Translations under genes and position numbers: made by a program
Assembly: GCA_910574835.1 (NCBI GenBank)
Contig: CAJTDE010000027.1
Coordinates: 1-64,000, forward strand
Source: Clostridia bacterium
GTDB lineage: Bacteria; Bacillota; Clostridia; Lachnospirales; Lachnospiraceae
Reading direction: 5' to 3'
DNA length: 64,000 bases
Shown here: positions 36,841 to 45,327 of the stretch, one piece after another
Layout of the letters: every line of letters starts with the position of its first letter
Position numbering within the stretch: the first letter of the stretch is position 1
Notes under the pieces: model-generated
What the model was told of the DNA's origin: nothing
The model's input: the letters and a program-made list of their open reading frames with translations, nothing else
Databases searched by the model: none

Positions 36841-37719
36841 CTAAGAACTGGAAAGCTTCTTACAGAGCATACGGATATATTCAGGGTCCGTACCGCAGCA
36901 GCCGCCCAAGAGGGAAGCGCCGGCCTTGTGCAGCGTTTCCATATGGAGGGCAAATTCTTCCGGCCCCATACTGTAAACGGCCTCCCCTGTCACCGTGATC
37001 TTCGGCATCCCTGCATTGGGCTTGGCAATCACGGGGATAGAGACGCGCTCCCGGATTCCGGCAATCACGGCTTCCAGCTGATCCGGACCCACGGAGCAGT
37101 TGCAGCCGACGGCGTCTGCGCCTACAGCCTCCAGGGTTTCCAGGGCGTCATAGATATTGCCGCCAAAGAACAGGCTTCCGTCGGATTCTATGGTCAGACT
37201 GCAGAGAACGGGAAGATCGCAGACCTCCGAAGCAGCGTCCAGAATCACCATAGTTTCATCGGCCGCCATCATAGTTTCCGCTGTCAGAAGATCCACACCG
37301 GCTTCAGCCAGACAGGAGATCTGCTCTTTATAGGCTTCAAAAAGGATATTGTAGGGCATCTCGCCCATAGGCTCCATTAATTTTCCGGTGGTGCTGATAT
37401 CACCGGCAACCAGAGCCTTCCCGGCAGCCGCTTCCTTCGAAATACGCACCAAATCATGGTTCAGCAGCCTTGTCTCATGGGCAAGCTCGTGGCTTCCGAG
37501 GCTTATAGGGTTGGCCAGGAAGGTAGGGGCGTAAACAATGTGGGAACCGGCTTCAATATAAGCTTTTTGTAATTGAATCAGCGGTTCCGGGTGCTCGGCA
37601 ATCCACTTTTCCGAGCAGATTCCCCGGGGCATGCCTGCCTTCAGGAGATTGGAGCCGGTGGCCCCGTCCAGAATCAGCGGGCCTTCGGCAATGCGCTGCT
37701 GAAATTCTTGTTTTGTCAT
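36841..37719 (-). CDS. Homocysteine S-methyltransferase family protein, 292 aa
   Basis: The protein has the single-domain Hcy-binding barrel: DGATGSNLLKAGMP near 18, the first zinc cysteine in GADAVGCNCSVGP near 205, and the paired cysteines in LLGGCCGTDPEYI near 275. These three Cys ligands bind the zinc that activates the homocysteine thiol. No cobalamin or folate domain is attached, so the methyl donor may be S-methylmethionine, AdoMet or a corrinoid protein encoded elsewhere. It lies just downstream of rnpB in the same direction, with AGGGGAGGAATT as ribosome binding site. Confidence 0.85.
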   Translation of the reverse strand: MTKQEFQQRIAEGPLILDGATGSNLLKAGMPRGICSEKWIAEHPEPLIQLQKAYIEAGSHIVYAPTFLANPISLGSHELAHETRLLNHDLVRISKEAAAGKALVAGDISTTGKLMEPMGEMPYNILFEAYKEQISCLAEAGVDLLTAETMMAADETMVILDAASEVCDLPVLCSLTIESDGSLFFGGNIYDALETLEAVGADAVGCNCSVGPDQLEAVIAGIRERVSIPVIAKPNAGMPKITVTGEAVYSMGPEEFALHMETLHKAGASLLGGCCGTDPEYIRMLCKKLSSS

Positions 37720-37773
37720 AGGAATTCCTCCCCTTGTATTCGTCAGATGTTGTTAAGGGGTATCTTTATCTTA

Positions 37774-38120
37774 ATGTAAGCAAGGCGGTAAGCCGGGTTA
37801 TGTCGTGAATGTTCATCTATCTAGCTCTGCCGTCGCCAGCAGAGTCAAGCGACCTACCTGAAACAGCCGGGCCGGCTTATGTTTCGTTTCGGTCTTGCTC
37901 CGGATGGGGTTTACATATGCCCCGTCTGTTACCAGACGGGCGGTAGTCTCTTAAACTGCCCTTCCACCCTTACCAGTTGCCTGGCGGTATATTTCTGTTG
38001 CACTATCCTTGGAGTCGCCTCCACCGGACGTTATCCGGCATCCTGCCCTATGGAGCCCGGACTTTCCTCACCTGACGCCTTTCGGCATTGTCAGCCGCGA
38101 ACATTTACCTTACTTACGGT
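37774..38120 (-). ncRNA. rnpB: RNase P RNA, type A
   Basis: On the minus strand the 5' part contains GAGGAAAGTCCGGGCTCC, the universally conserved P4 region. It is followed by GATAGTGCAACAGAAA and, near the 3' end, AGATAGATGAACATTCACG and ACCCGGCTTACCGCC. The 5' GTAAGTAAGGTAA can pair with the 3' TTACCGCCTTGCTTAC to form P1, which sets the ends. The RNA is the catalytic subunit that matures tRNA 5' ends. The length of about 347 nt fits type A. Confidence 0.95.
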
Positions 38121-38162
38121 TATTTATTCTAGCACAATCTCATTTTACTGGCAATCCCTTTC

Positions 38163-39128
38163 TTAAGCGCCCCATTCATGCCGAAACTGCAGAGGCGTCT
38201 TCCCCTCGGCCTTTCGGAAGGAAGAAATAAAATAGCTGGGCGTATCAAATCCAAGAGCTTCGGCAATATCACCTATTGACAGAGTAGACACCCTGAGAAA
38301 TTCCTTCGCCTTATTAATGCGCAGGTTTTTCTGAAATTCCCTGGGGGTTGTATGCAGATACAAATGAAACTGCTTGTGGAGATAAAACTTGTTTACATAA
38401 AATTTTTCCGCAAGAAAATCCAGGGTAATCCGTTCCTGATAGTGCTCGGCAATATAGTTCCGCACTTCAAAAACAAATTTAGGCGGCGTCTGCAGCAAAA
38501 GCTTATCCTCGTGCTCCAGCACAGACAGAACGCAATTGGACAAAAGCGTGCTGATCTGGGCGGAGGCCTTTATGTCCGTCTGATAATCCGTATAAAATTC
38601 CGCACTGTAATCACGAATCAGATTTCGGATCAGTTCAACAGATTCCGGTATCCGCAATACGCTTTTGGGAGAGCCGTGATTGGCCTCCAAAAAGCATTTA
38701 TAATATTCCTGCGCGTCGCCTCCCCAAAAATGAATCCATATCACGTTCCAGAAATCTGACCTGGGAGACGTGGAATAATAGTGCGGCTGCCTGCAGTCAA
38801 TCAAAAAGAACTCGCCCTTTTGGGTGTAATATTCCTGATTGTTATATCGGAGAAATCCTTCTCCGTCTAATGTGATTTTCAGGAGAAAAGAGGGCAGATG
38901 AGTCCGGGTGGTCATATAATTCTGTCCGGTGACAAACTCCCCCAGCTCCTGCACATAAGGCAGGCGTATCCTGGCCATAGGATGTGTGTTGGCGATAAAC
39001 CACCTGGAATCTGTGGAGACATCCAGATTATACTGAATAAAATCTGATTTTACCTGGGTTTCCCCGTCATGCTGAAATTGCGGAAAGCTGACAAGATTTT
39101 TCCCCTGTGACTGTAACTGTTCTGCCAT
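38163..39128 (-). CDS. AraC-family transcriptional regulator, 321 aa
   Basis: ATG 39128 follows AAAGGAGGTCG and is preferred over upstream starts. The N-terminal half is a cupin-like sensor (GEFFLIDCRQPHYYST). The C-terminal 100 residues hold two helix-turn-helix motifs: LDFLAEKFYVNKFYLHKQF and IGDIAEALGFDTPSYFISSF. It is divergent from ansA with a 337-bp gap, so it most probably controls the asparagine/aspartate genes in response to a small ligand, by position. No ligand can be named. Confidence 0.85.
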   Translation of the reverse strand: MAEQLQSQGKNLVSFPQFQHDGETQVKSDFIQYNLDVSTDSRWFIANTHPMARIRLPYVQELGEFVTGQNYMTTRTHLPSFLLKITLDGEGFLRYNNQEYYTQKGEFFLIDCRQPHYYSTSPRSDFWNVIWIHFWGGDAQEYYKCFLEANHGSPKSVLRIPESVELIRNLIRDYSAEFYTDYQTDIKASAQISTLLSNCVLSVLEHEDKLLLQTPPKFVFEVRNYIAEHYQERITLDFLAEKFYVNKFYLHKQFHLYLHTTPREFQKNLRINKAKEFLRVSTLSIGDIAEALGFDTPSYFISSFRKAEGKTPLQFRHEWGA

Positions 39129-39465
39129 AATTCGACCTCCTTTTGCATTCATGTTCGGATTCCGCTCTTCAATTTTCACCGGGGAGTTAAAACCAAGATT
39201 GTGATATTTTCAATCAAGATCTCATGATGACAACTTCGGAAAACAGGAATATAATTATCGAAAACATACAACAAAAACTTAAAAAAGTATAAATAAATAT
39301 ACAAAATCATTAACGATTGTTTCTTGTAGGCCATTATTGTACTATATTTTGTAAAAAAATACAAGAAAAAAGCGTTTGTTTTTGTAGTAATATTTTGCTT
39401 TTTCGTACATCTTTGTTAAATCCTTATACAAAAAATAAGTCTAAATTGAGGAAAGGAAGCTGTCA
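39129..39465. promoter_or_regulatory. Divergent regulatory region between araC-type gene and asparaginase
   Basis: The 337-bp gap is AT-rich, without a gene, and must hold promoters for both directions and likely AraC-type operators. I could not settle on one -35/-10 pair. An AGGAAAGG ribosome binding site precedes the asparaginase ATG at 39466. Confidence 0.5.
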
Positions 39466-40476
39466 ATGAATACACAGGTTTTATTTAACGAATACAGGGA
39501 AGGAATATTGGAATGTATTCATTACGGAACGGTATGCGTGGTAAACAGTCAGGGAATTTTGGCCTCCGCAGGGGACACGGACTGGCTCTGCTTTTACCGG
39601 AGCGCATCCAAGCCCATACAATCACTCCCCGTTCTGCTTCATGGACTGGATAAAAAATATGGACTGACAGAAGAAGAAACAGCCATATTTTCAGGCTCCC
39701 ATTGGGCAGATGAGGAGCATGTCCGAATATTGGAATCCATTCTTGCAAAAACAGAGTTAAAAGAAGAGCAGATGGTTATGCTTCCCACCTACCCCAATCG
39801 GGCAGAGCGAAAAGAGCAGCTGATAAAAGAGCATATGCCTATGCGTAAAATCTATCACAACTGCTCCGGAAAGCATCTTGGGATGATGCTCCTTGCACGG
39901 GAATTGGGTGAGCCTGTAACGGATTACTGGAAGAGGGAGAGCCGGACTCAAAAAGAGATTTTGAGTGTCATCGCTCAGATGACCGATGTACCGGTGCCGG
40001 ACATCCGGATTGGTGTGGACGGCTGCGGAGTTCCGGTTTATGCGGTTCCCTTTCACGCAATTGCCGCCTCCTATCTGCGGCTTTCACAGCCTGAGCTTAT
40101 TAAGGATGCGGCTCTTCGCCGGGCTGTGGAGCACAATATGGACATCCTACACCGGTATCCCAATATGATTGCGGGAAAGGACATTATCTGTTCAATTCTT
40201 GCATCAAGCCCCGATCTGGTGGGGAAAAGCGGCGCCCTGGGCGTCTATGCCGTGGGAATCCGTTCCCTCGGACTTGGAATTGCAGTAAAAATCATGGATG
40301 GGAGCCATGATGAATTTGCCGCTGCCGTACTTCAGGTTTTTGAAGAACTCGGCTATGACGATCCCGAAATTATTTCAAAAATAAAGGAAGCTTATTCCGA
40401 TATTATCCTGAATGACAACAGGGAGGAGGTGGGCTTTCGCAAGGCTGTATTCAGGCTGTCACATGAAACCGAATAG
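39466..40476 (+). CDS. L-asparaginase II-type (PF06089-like), 336 aa
   Basis: The protein matches the asparaginase II family typical of Rhizobium AnsA-like and Firmicute enzymes, distinct from the E. coli type: YRSASKPIQSLPVL, FSGSHWADEEHV, YHNCSGKHLGMML, VDGCGVPVYAVP, IAGKDIICS. Ser and Lys in SASKP and SGKH are the conserved reactive residues. The reaction is asparagine to aspartate plus ammonia in the cytoplasm. It starts a module that ends with aspartase, which converts the product further to fumarate. Confidence 0.8.
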   Translation: MNTQVLFNEYREGILECIHYGTVCVVNSQGILASAGDTDWLCFYRSASKPIQSLPVLLHGLDKKYGLTEEETAIFSGSHWADEEHVRILESILAKTELKEEQMVMLPTYPNRAERKEQLIKEHMPMRKIYHNCSGKHLGMMLLARELGEPVTDYWKRESRTQKEILSVIAQMTDVPVPDIRIGVDGCGVPVYAVPFHAIAASYLRLSQPELIKDAALRRAVEHNMDILHRYPNMIAGKDIICSILASSPDLVGKSGALGVYAVGIRSLGLGIAVKIMDGSHDEFAAAVLQVFEELGYDDPEIISKIKEAYSDIILNDNREEVGFRKAVFRLSHETE

Positions 40477-40539
40477 TCCGGCCTTTGCCTGATTATTCCC
40501 TATAATCTATCGATAAGCATGAAGGAGATAAGAAATCGA

Positions 40540-41715
40540 ATGGAACAAAAATTTGTAAAAATTCCAAGAGAAGAATATCCTGCGCGTTGGGAAAAGGTTC
40601 AAAGGATTATGAAAACGCATGGACTGGATATGATTTTAACCTATAGCGACGAAAGGGCAACATACGGAAACGCTTATGCCAGATATTATGCGGATCTTCA
40701 GACTCATTTTGAGCCCGTCCTGATACTCTTCCTGCCTGATCGGGATCCGCTGCTGTTAGTCGGTCCGGAGACGGACGGCTACGCGACGGAGCGTTCCGCC
40801 ATAAAGGATATTATCGTTTTAAGCGAATTTTCTGCCGAGGACGAGGATTATCCCTTTAGCGTTGTGGTTCCTCTGAAAGACGTCATCAGGAAATACATTC
40901 CGGGCGATCCTAAAAAGGTAGGATTTGCCCCGAAGGTACATATGGGCGCAGCAATCTATGAAGCGATGCTCAAGGCCTGTTCTACTGCCGAGATCATAGA
41001 AGCCGATAAGCTGATTGAGCCCATGAGAGGCATAAAATCCGAAAGCGAGATTGCCGTTATCCGCAAGGCCTATGAGATTGCCGAGCTTGGAATGAAGGCT
41101 GCGATTGATGCGTTAAAGCCTGGTATCACTGAGCGGGAGCTTGCCGCAGAAGCGGAGTATGTTATGCGAAGAGCCGGGGCGGAGTGTTATGGAATTGACC
41201 CGATTATTGCCTCCGGTCCCAATGTAAAGCATATTCTGGCCAGAACCACAACCAGAACCATTGAAGAAAATGATGCGGTTATCATTACCCTGGCGCCCAG
41301 ATATGAGGGCTATCATGGAGCCATTGCCCGCACGGTTCTGTTAGGGAATCCCAGGCCCGAGATAAAGACGGCTGTGGAAGCTATGATTCGCGCCCAGGAA
41401 ACCTGCGGAAAAAATCTGCTTCCCGGTAATGTGGGAAGCGAAGTGGAGGCTATGGGACGAAAAATCATGGCGGAAGCGGGATACGAAAAGAACTTTATGT
41501 ACTCCGGGCTTCACAGCGTGGGCGTGATTGAATTTGAGCCTCCCATATTAGGTCCTTCCAGTACAACGGTAATAGAAAAAAATATGGTCATTTCCGTAGA
41601 TATTCCGTTGTTTGAGGATGAAGTGGTAGGCGGCATGCGATTGGAAGAAGGATACCTGATTACGGAAGACGGTCCCAAGAAAATCTCTGGGATTCCGTTT
41701 ATGGTAGAAAAGTAA
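40540..41715 (+). CDS. M24-family Xaa-Pro peptidase-like protein, 391 aa
   Basis: I place the start at ATG 40540, 12 bp after GGAG; ATG 40519 has no ribosome binding site. The creatinase-like N-domain is followed by the pita-bread domain. The metal-ligand positions of true M24 peptidases ('GHG.G', 'D..G') are only partly matched: PIIASGPNVKHIL, ITLAPRYEGYHGAIAR, GLHSVGVIEFEPP, GMRLEEGYLIT. Several canonical Asp/His ligands seem replaced. It could be a peptidase or a creatinase/hydrolase relative acting on an amide substrate. It is in operon with asparaginase. Confidence 0.65.
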   Translation: MEQKFVKIPREEYPARWEKVQRIMKTHGLDMILTYSDERATYGNAYARYYADLQTHFEPVLILFLPDRDPLLLVGPETDGYATERSAIKDIIVLSEFSAEDEDYPFSVVVPLKDVIRKYIPGDPKKVGFAPKVHMGAAIYEAMLKACSTAEIIEADKLIEPMRGIKSESEIAVIRKAYEIAELGMKAAIDALKPGITERELAAEAEYVMRRAGAECYGIDPIIASGPNVKHILARTTTRTIEENDAVIITLAPRYEGYHGAIARTVLLGNPRPEIKTAVEAMIRAQETCGKNLLPGNVGSEVEAMGRKIMAEAGYEKNFMYSGLHSVGVIEFEPPILGPSSTTVIEKNMVISVDIPLFEDEVVGGMRLEEGYLITEDGPKKISGIPFMVEK

Positions 41716-41760
41716 CTGAAAAACAGCAGTATTTACAACTGTGTCGAAGCGACTAAAAGT

Positions 41761-42236
41761 AAAGTCGCAAAGGCGCACGAGAGGAACTTTTATGAGTGCC
41801 CTTTCGAATAAAAGTTTCTCTCATTACAGGTGCGCCGAAGTGACTTTACCCTTTAGTGCCGTCGCGCAGCGACTAAAGTAAAGTCGCAAAGGCGCACGAG
41901 AGGAACTTTTATGAGTGTCCTTTCGAATGAAAGTTGCTCTCATTACAGGTGTGTCGAAGCGACTTTACTCTTTAGTGCCGTCGCGCAGTGACTAAAGTAA
42001 AGTCGCAAAGGCGCACGAGAGGAACTTTCATGAGTGCCCTTTCGAATGAAAGTTGCTCTCATTACAGGTGTGTCGAAGCGACTTTACTCTTTAGTGCCGT
42101 CGCGCAGCGACTAAAGTAAAGTCGCAAAGGCGCACGAGAGGAACTTTCATGAGTGCCCTTTCGAATGAAAGTTGCTCTCATTACAGGTGTGTCGAAGCGA
42201 CTTTACTCTTTAGTGCCGTCGCGCAGCGACTTTTAA
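41761..42236 (+). repeat. Four tandem 119-bp palindromic repeats
   Basis: Four copies of an exactly 119-bp unit follow each other (units begin at 41761, 41880, 41999 and 42118) and differ at few positions. Each unit contains nested inverted repeats: GAGAGGAACTTTTAT with ATAAAAGTTTCTCTC inside, flanked by AAAGTCGC..GGCGCAC with GTGCGCC..GACTTT, and CTTTAGTGCCGTCGC with the complementary GCGACTAAAG at the unit junction. Each also has AGAGGAA followed by an ATG and a short open frame beginning MSALSNxSxSHYRC. The last unit ends at the ribosome binding site of the next gene. The array probably forms strong hairpins in the transcript. Confidence 0.85.
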
Positions 42237-42250
42237 TAGGAGGAAAAAGA

Positions 42251-43111
42251 ATGATGAAACAAATGACGAAGAAGCTTATGGCTGCCCTGTTAACGGTTAG
42301 TATGGCAGCAGGACTGATGATAGGATGCGGTTCCAAATCCGCCGGTTCTGACGCGGCAGGCGGCGCTGCGGCGCAATCCGGAAGCGGCAGCCCCACATTG
42401 GACAAAATTCTGGCAGACGGCAAGATAGTAATCGGCTGTTCCTTAAACGGAGCCCCTATAGGCTTTACGGATGACAGCGGCACCCCTATGGGCTATGACG
42501 TAGACTGGGCAAACCGCCTGGGAGAAGTCCTTGGGGTAGAGGTTGAAATTCAGAATGTGGATGCGGAAACACGCCTTCCGGCTCTGACCTCCGGCCGTGT
42601 GGACGTACTCTTTGCCAATACCACCGGCAATCTGGAGCGTGCTCAGACGGTTGACTTTACGATGCCGTATCTGCGCTGCGGTGTTAAAATGATTACTGCG
42701 GCAGGATCCAATCTGCATACCATTGAAGATCTCAACGATCCAAGCATCAATGTGTCCGTTAACCGGGGCTCTACCGGCGAGGCTCTTGTAACACAGTATG
42801 CACCCAATGCAAATATTCTCTATGTAGATAACTTTACGGATTCCGTTCTGCAGCTGGAGCAGGGCAAAGCAGACGCTTCCTTTGAAGACAACACCGTAGT
42901 AGACTATGCTGCTTCCCAGAATGATAAGCTAGAGGCTCAGGAAGGTCTTTATACCTCAGATCCCATCTGCGTTGTATGCCGCAAGGGAGACATGGAATTC
43001 GTCCGTTACCTGGATATGTTCGTATCGTGGCAGATTAGTTCTGGATGGCAGGCGGAAACCTATGAGAAGTGGTGGGGAACAGAGCCGGCCGAGTTAGATT
43101 ACATCTGGTAA
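42251..43111 (+). CDS. Amino-acid ABC transporter substrate-binding lipoprotein, 286 aa
   Basis: ATG 42251 follows AATAGGAGG. The open frame continues upstream into the repeat array, but that part is not coding for this protein. A lipoprotein signal (GLMIGCGS) precedes the family-3 solute-binding fold: KILADGKIVIGCSLNGAPIGF, GYDVDWANRLGEVLGVEVE, SVNRGSTGEAL. Family 3 proteins bind polar amino acids. With the two permeases and the ATPase that follow it forms a complete importer; its link to asparaginase and aspartase suggests Asp, Asn, Glu or Gln as ligand. Confidence 0.85.
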   Translation: MMKQMTKKLMAALLTVSMAAGLMIGCGSKSAGSDAAGGAAAQSGSGSPTLDKILADGKIVIGCSLNGAPIGFTDDSGTPMGYDVDWANRLGEVLGVEVEIQNVDAETRLPALTSGRVDVLFANTTGNLERAQTVDFTMPYLRCGVKMITAAGSNLHTIEDLNDPSINVSVNRGSTGEALVTQYAPNANILYVDNFTDSVLQLEQGKADASFEDNTVVDYAASQNDKLEAQEGLYTSDPICVVCRKGDMEFVRYLDMFVSWQISSGWQAETYEKWWGTEPAELDYIW

Positions 43112-43142
43112 TGAGCCAGCAAACCGAAAAGGGGTGATGCAC

Positions 43143-43802
43143 ATGTATAAACTAAATTTTAACTTTCTGAACAGGTATGGGGACATGCTGATTGACGGGA
43201 TGAAAACCACCTTGCTGATTGTCTTCGGATGTCTGATCATTGGCTTTTTGTTGGGTACGGTTTTGGCTCTTTGCCGCCAGTCCCACAACAAGCTGATAAA
43301 GGGCACAGCCACAATATTTGTTGATATTTTGCGCAACACCCCTTTTCTTGTACAGCTATTCTTCTTTTACTATGGCCTTCCGGTACTGGGAATCCAGACG
43401 GGGCCGATCCCTACGGCAATCATTGCCCTGGGAATCAACACAAGCGCCCAGAACTGCGAGATCATCCGTTCCGGTCTTATGGCCGTAAAAAAAGAATACT
43501 ATGAGTGTGCGGCAGCTCTGGGGTATGGAAAAGTGCAGACGCTTCAACTGTTCGTTCTGCCCATTGCCTTCCGGCTTGCTTTCAAATCTCTGGTAAACAA
43601 TTTCATCAATCTGGTGCTCACCTCGTCCGTGTGCTTCTCCATCACAGTGGTGGAGACTATGGGGGCAGCTAAGATTATTGTTGGAAGAACCTCCAGACCA
43701 TTTGAGATTTATCTGTTAATTTTACTTTGCTACTGTATCTTTACATACATTATCTCTTTTCTTGCGAAATTAGTAGATAAGAAGATACACATTGTGCTGT
43801 AG
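43143..43802 (+). CDS. Amino-acid ABC transporter permease, 219 aa
   Basis: ATG 43143 lies 8 bp after AAGGGG and is preferred over GTG 43134. The protein is a HisM/GlnP-type permease with about five hydrophobic helices. It carries the ATPase-contact loop at about residues 124-150 (EYYECAAALGYGKVQTLQLFVLP, within the EAA motif) and the early RNTPFLVQLFFFYYGLP. It pairs with the next permease as a heterodimer in the membrane. Confidence 0.85.
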   Translation: MYKLNFNFLNRYGDMLIDGMKTTLLIVFGCLIIGFLLGTVLALCRQSHNKLIKGTATIFVDILRNTPFLVQLFFFYYGLPVLGIQTGPIPTAIIALGINTSAQNCEIIRSGLMAVKKEYYECAAALGYGKVQTLQLFVLPIAFRLAFKSLVNNFINLVLTSSVCFSITVVETMGAAKIIVGRTSRPFEIYLLILLCYCIFTYIISFLAKLVDKKIHIVL

Positions 43803-43813
43803 GAGGAACGAAT

Positions 43814-44479
43814 ATGTCATTTTACGATTATGCAAACCTGACGGGTAATGATGCCATGCAGTTCCTTCGGGCGGCAGGCGTCACCCTGTATATTACAATT
43901 GTATCCCTGCTGATTGGGAGTATTCTGGGAATTGCCCTTGGAATTGTACGGTGTTCCAAGAACAAGGCAGTCTCCGCACTGCCGCTGATTCTCATTGAGC
44001 CTTTGCGCAATTCCCCGCTTGTTACACAGCTGTTTTTGATTTATTACGGCCTTCCTATGGTCAGCAGCATTATGCTTGACCCCTATCCGGCCGCTATATT
44101 GGCCATATCTCTGAATACGGCTGCTTTCATGGCGGTACTGGTACACAATTCCATCTCTGCGGTTCCTCAGGGACAATGGGAAGCGGGACTGGCATTGGGG
44201 CACAGCTCTGCCTCCACTTTCATTCATGTGATTGCCAGACAGGCCTTCCGGCTTTTGATTCCGCAGGCCATAACCCTGTATATCAGCCAGCTTCAGTGCT
44301 CTTCTCTGGTGGCGTTGATTGGAATTATGGATCTGACCAAGCTTGGACAGAATCTGGCTCTGCGGACCTTGAAACCATTTATGATCTATGGAATTGTATT
44401 CCTGATTTATTACATTCTTTCCAGTCCCCTGTCAAAACTGGCCAGAGATTTGGAAAAGAAGCTGTCGTTTAACTATTAG
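43814..44479 (+). CDS. Amino-acid ABC transporter permease, 221 aa
   Basis: ATG 43814 follows AGGAGGAACG. It is a second HisM/GlnP-type permease, homologous to the upstream one (RNSPLVTQLFLIYYGLP, WEAGLALGHSSASTFIHVI as the EAA-loop). The gap is 11 bp, so both are translated from one message. Two different permeases of this family form the translocation pore. Confidence 0.85.
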   Translation: MSFYDYANLTGNDAMQFLRAAGVTLYITIVSLLIGSILGIALGIVRCSKNKAVSALPLILIEPLRNSPLVTQLFLIYYGLPMVSSIMLDPYPAAILAISLNTAAFMAVLVHNSISAVPQGQWEAGLALGHSSASTFIHVIARQAFRLLIPQAITLYISQLQCSSLVALIGIMDLTKLGQNLALRTLKPFMIYGIVFLIYYILSSPLSKLARDLEKKLSFNY

Positions 44480-44583
44480 GGTAATGAGTGTTAGTGAGGG
44501 GAATATGCTTGTATATTCAACGAACGACGAATGACAATTATGAATCTCTGATTCATGATATAACCGGGAAGGTGGGAAAAGAA

Positions 44584-45318
44584 ATGGCAATGATTGAAGT
44601 AAAAAATGTTACAAAAAGCTTTGGAACTCTGACCGTATTAAAAAACTTTAACGTAGAATTTAACCAAGAGGGCGTTACGGTTCTTTTAGGCCCCAGCGGG
44701 ACGGGAAAAAGTACGCTGCTTCGCTGCATCAATGGGTTGGAAACGGTAGATGAGGGAGATATTCTGGTAAACGGACGTTCCGTAAAAGAAAAAAAGAATC
44801 TCCGTGATATCCGTCTGGACTGCGGAATGGTGTTTCAGCGCACCGTACTGTTTCCGCATCTGAATGTAATGCAGAACCTGACTATGAGTCCTGTCAAGCT
44901 GCTGAAAATGGACAAAGCTAAGGCCGAAGAAAAAGCGATTTATTATCTCAAAAAGGTGGGTCTGGAATCAAAGGCAAAGGCTCTGCACAATGAGCTTTCC
45001 GGCGGCGAGCAGCAAAGAATCGCCATTGCCCGGGCGCTTATGATGAATCCCAAGGCGCTGCTTTTGGATGAAATAACCTCCGCCCTTGATCCGGAAATGA
45101 CAAGCGAGGTTCTGAAAATATTGGAGAATCTTGCAGCGGAAGGCGTCTGTATGCTGTGCGTCACCCATGAAATGCAGTTTGCGAAGCATGCTGCAAGCCG
45201 CATCATTTTTATGGACAAGGGTTCTATGGAAGCGGATGTTACTGCGGAAGAGTTTTTCTCAACCGTAAGAAAAGAAAATGAACGTATTGCCAAATTCCTT
45301 AATTTTATCGGAGAATAA
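44584..45318 (+). CDS. Amino-acid ABC transporter ATP-binding protein, 244 aa
   Basis: I place the start at ATG 44584 (a longer frame from 44488 lacks conservation). Walker A GPSGTGKST is near residue 36, the Q-loop VFQRTVLFPH near 82, the signature LSGGEQQR near 138 and Walker B ALLLDEITSALDPEM near 158, with the switch His in CVTHEM near 195. This is the energy-coupling subunit of a polar amino acid importer (GlnQ/HisP type). A 104-bp gap separates it from the permease gene. Confidence 0.9.
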   Translation: MAMIEVKNVTKSFGTLTVLKNFNVEFNQEGVTVLLGPSGTGKSTLLRCINGLETVDEGDILVNGRSVKEKKNLRDIRLDCGMVFQRTVLFPHLNVMQNLTMSPVKLLKMDKAKAEEKAIYYLKKVGLESKAKALHNELSGGEQQRIAIARALMMNPKALLLDEITSALDPEMTSEVLKILENLAAEGVCMLCVTHEMQFAKHAASRIIFMDKGSMEADVTAEEFFSTVRKENERIAKFLNFIGE

Positions 45319-45327
45319 CGAAACACT

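Noticed and set aside
37879-38166. Frames of 70-95 codons in the RNase P RNA gene
   Set aside because: They lie in a clear rnpB on the opposite strand and have no coding features.
41761-42236. The tandem repeats as a CRISPR array
   Set aside because: The period is 119 bp with near-identical whole units and no variable spacers; cas genes are absent.
42149-42250. N-terminal extension of the amino-acid-binding protein into the repeats
   Set aside because: The signal peptide with lipobox and the AATAGGAGG site fix the start at 42251; the extension is repeat sequence.
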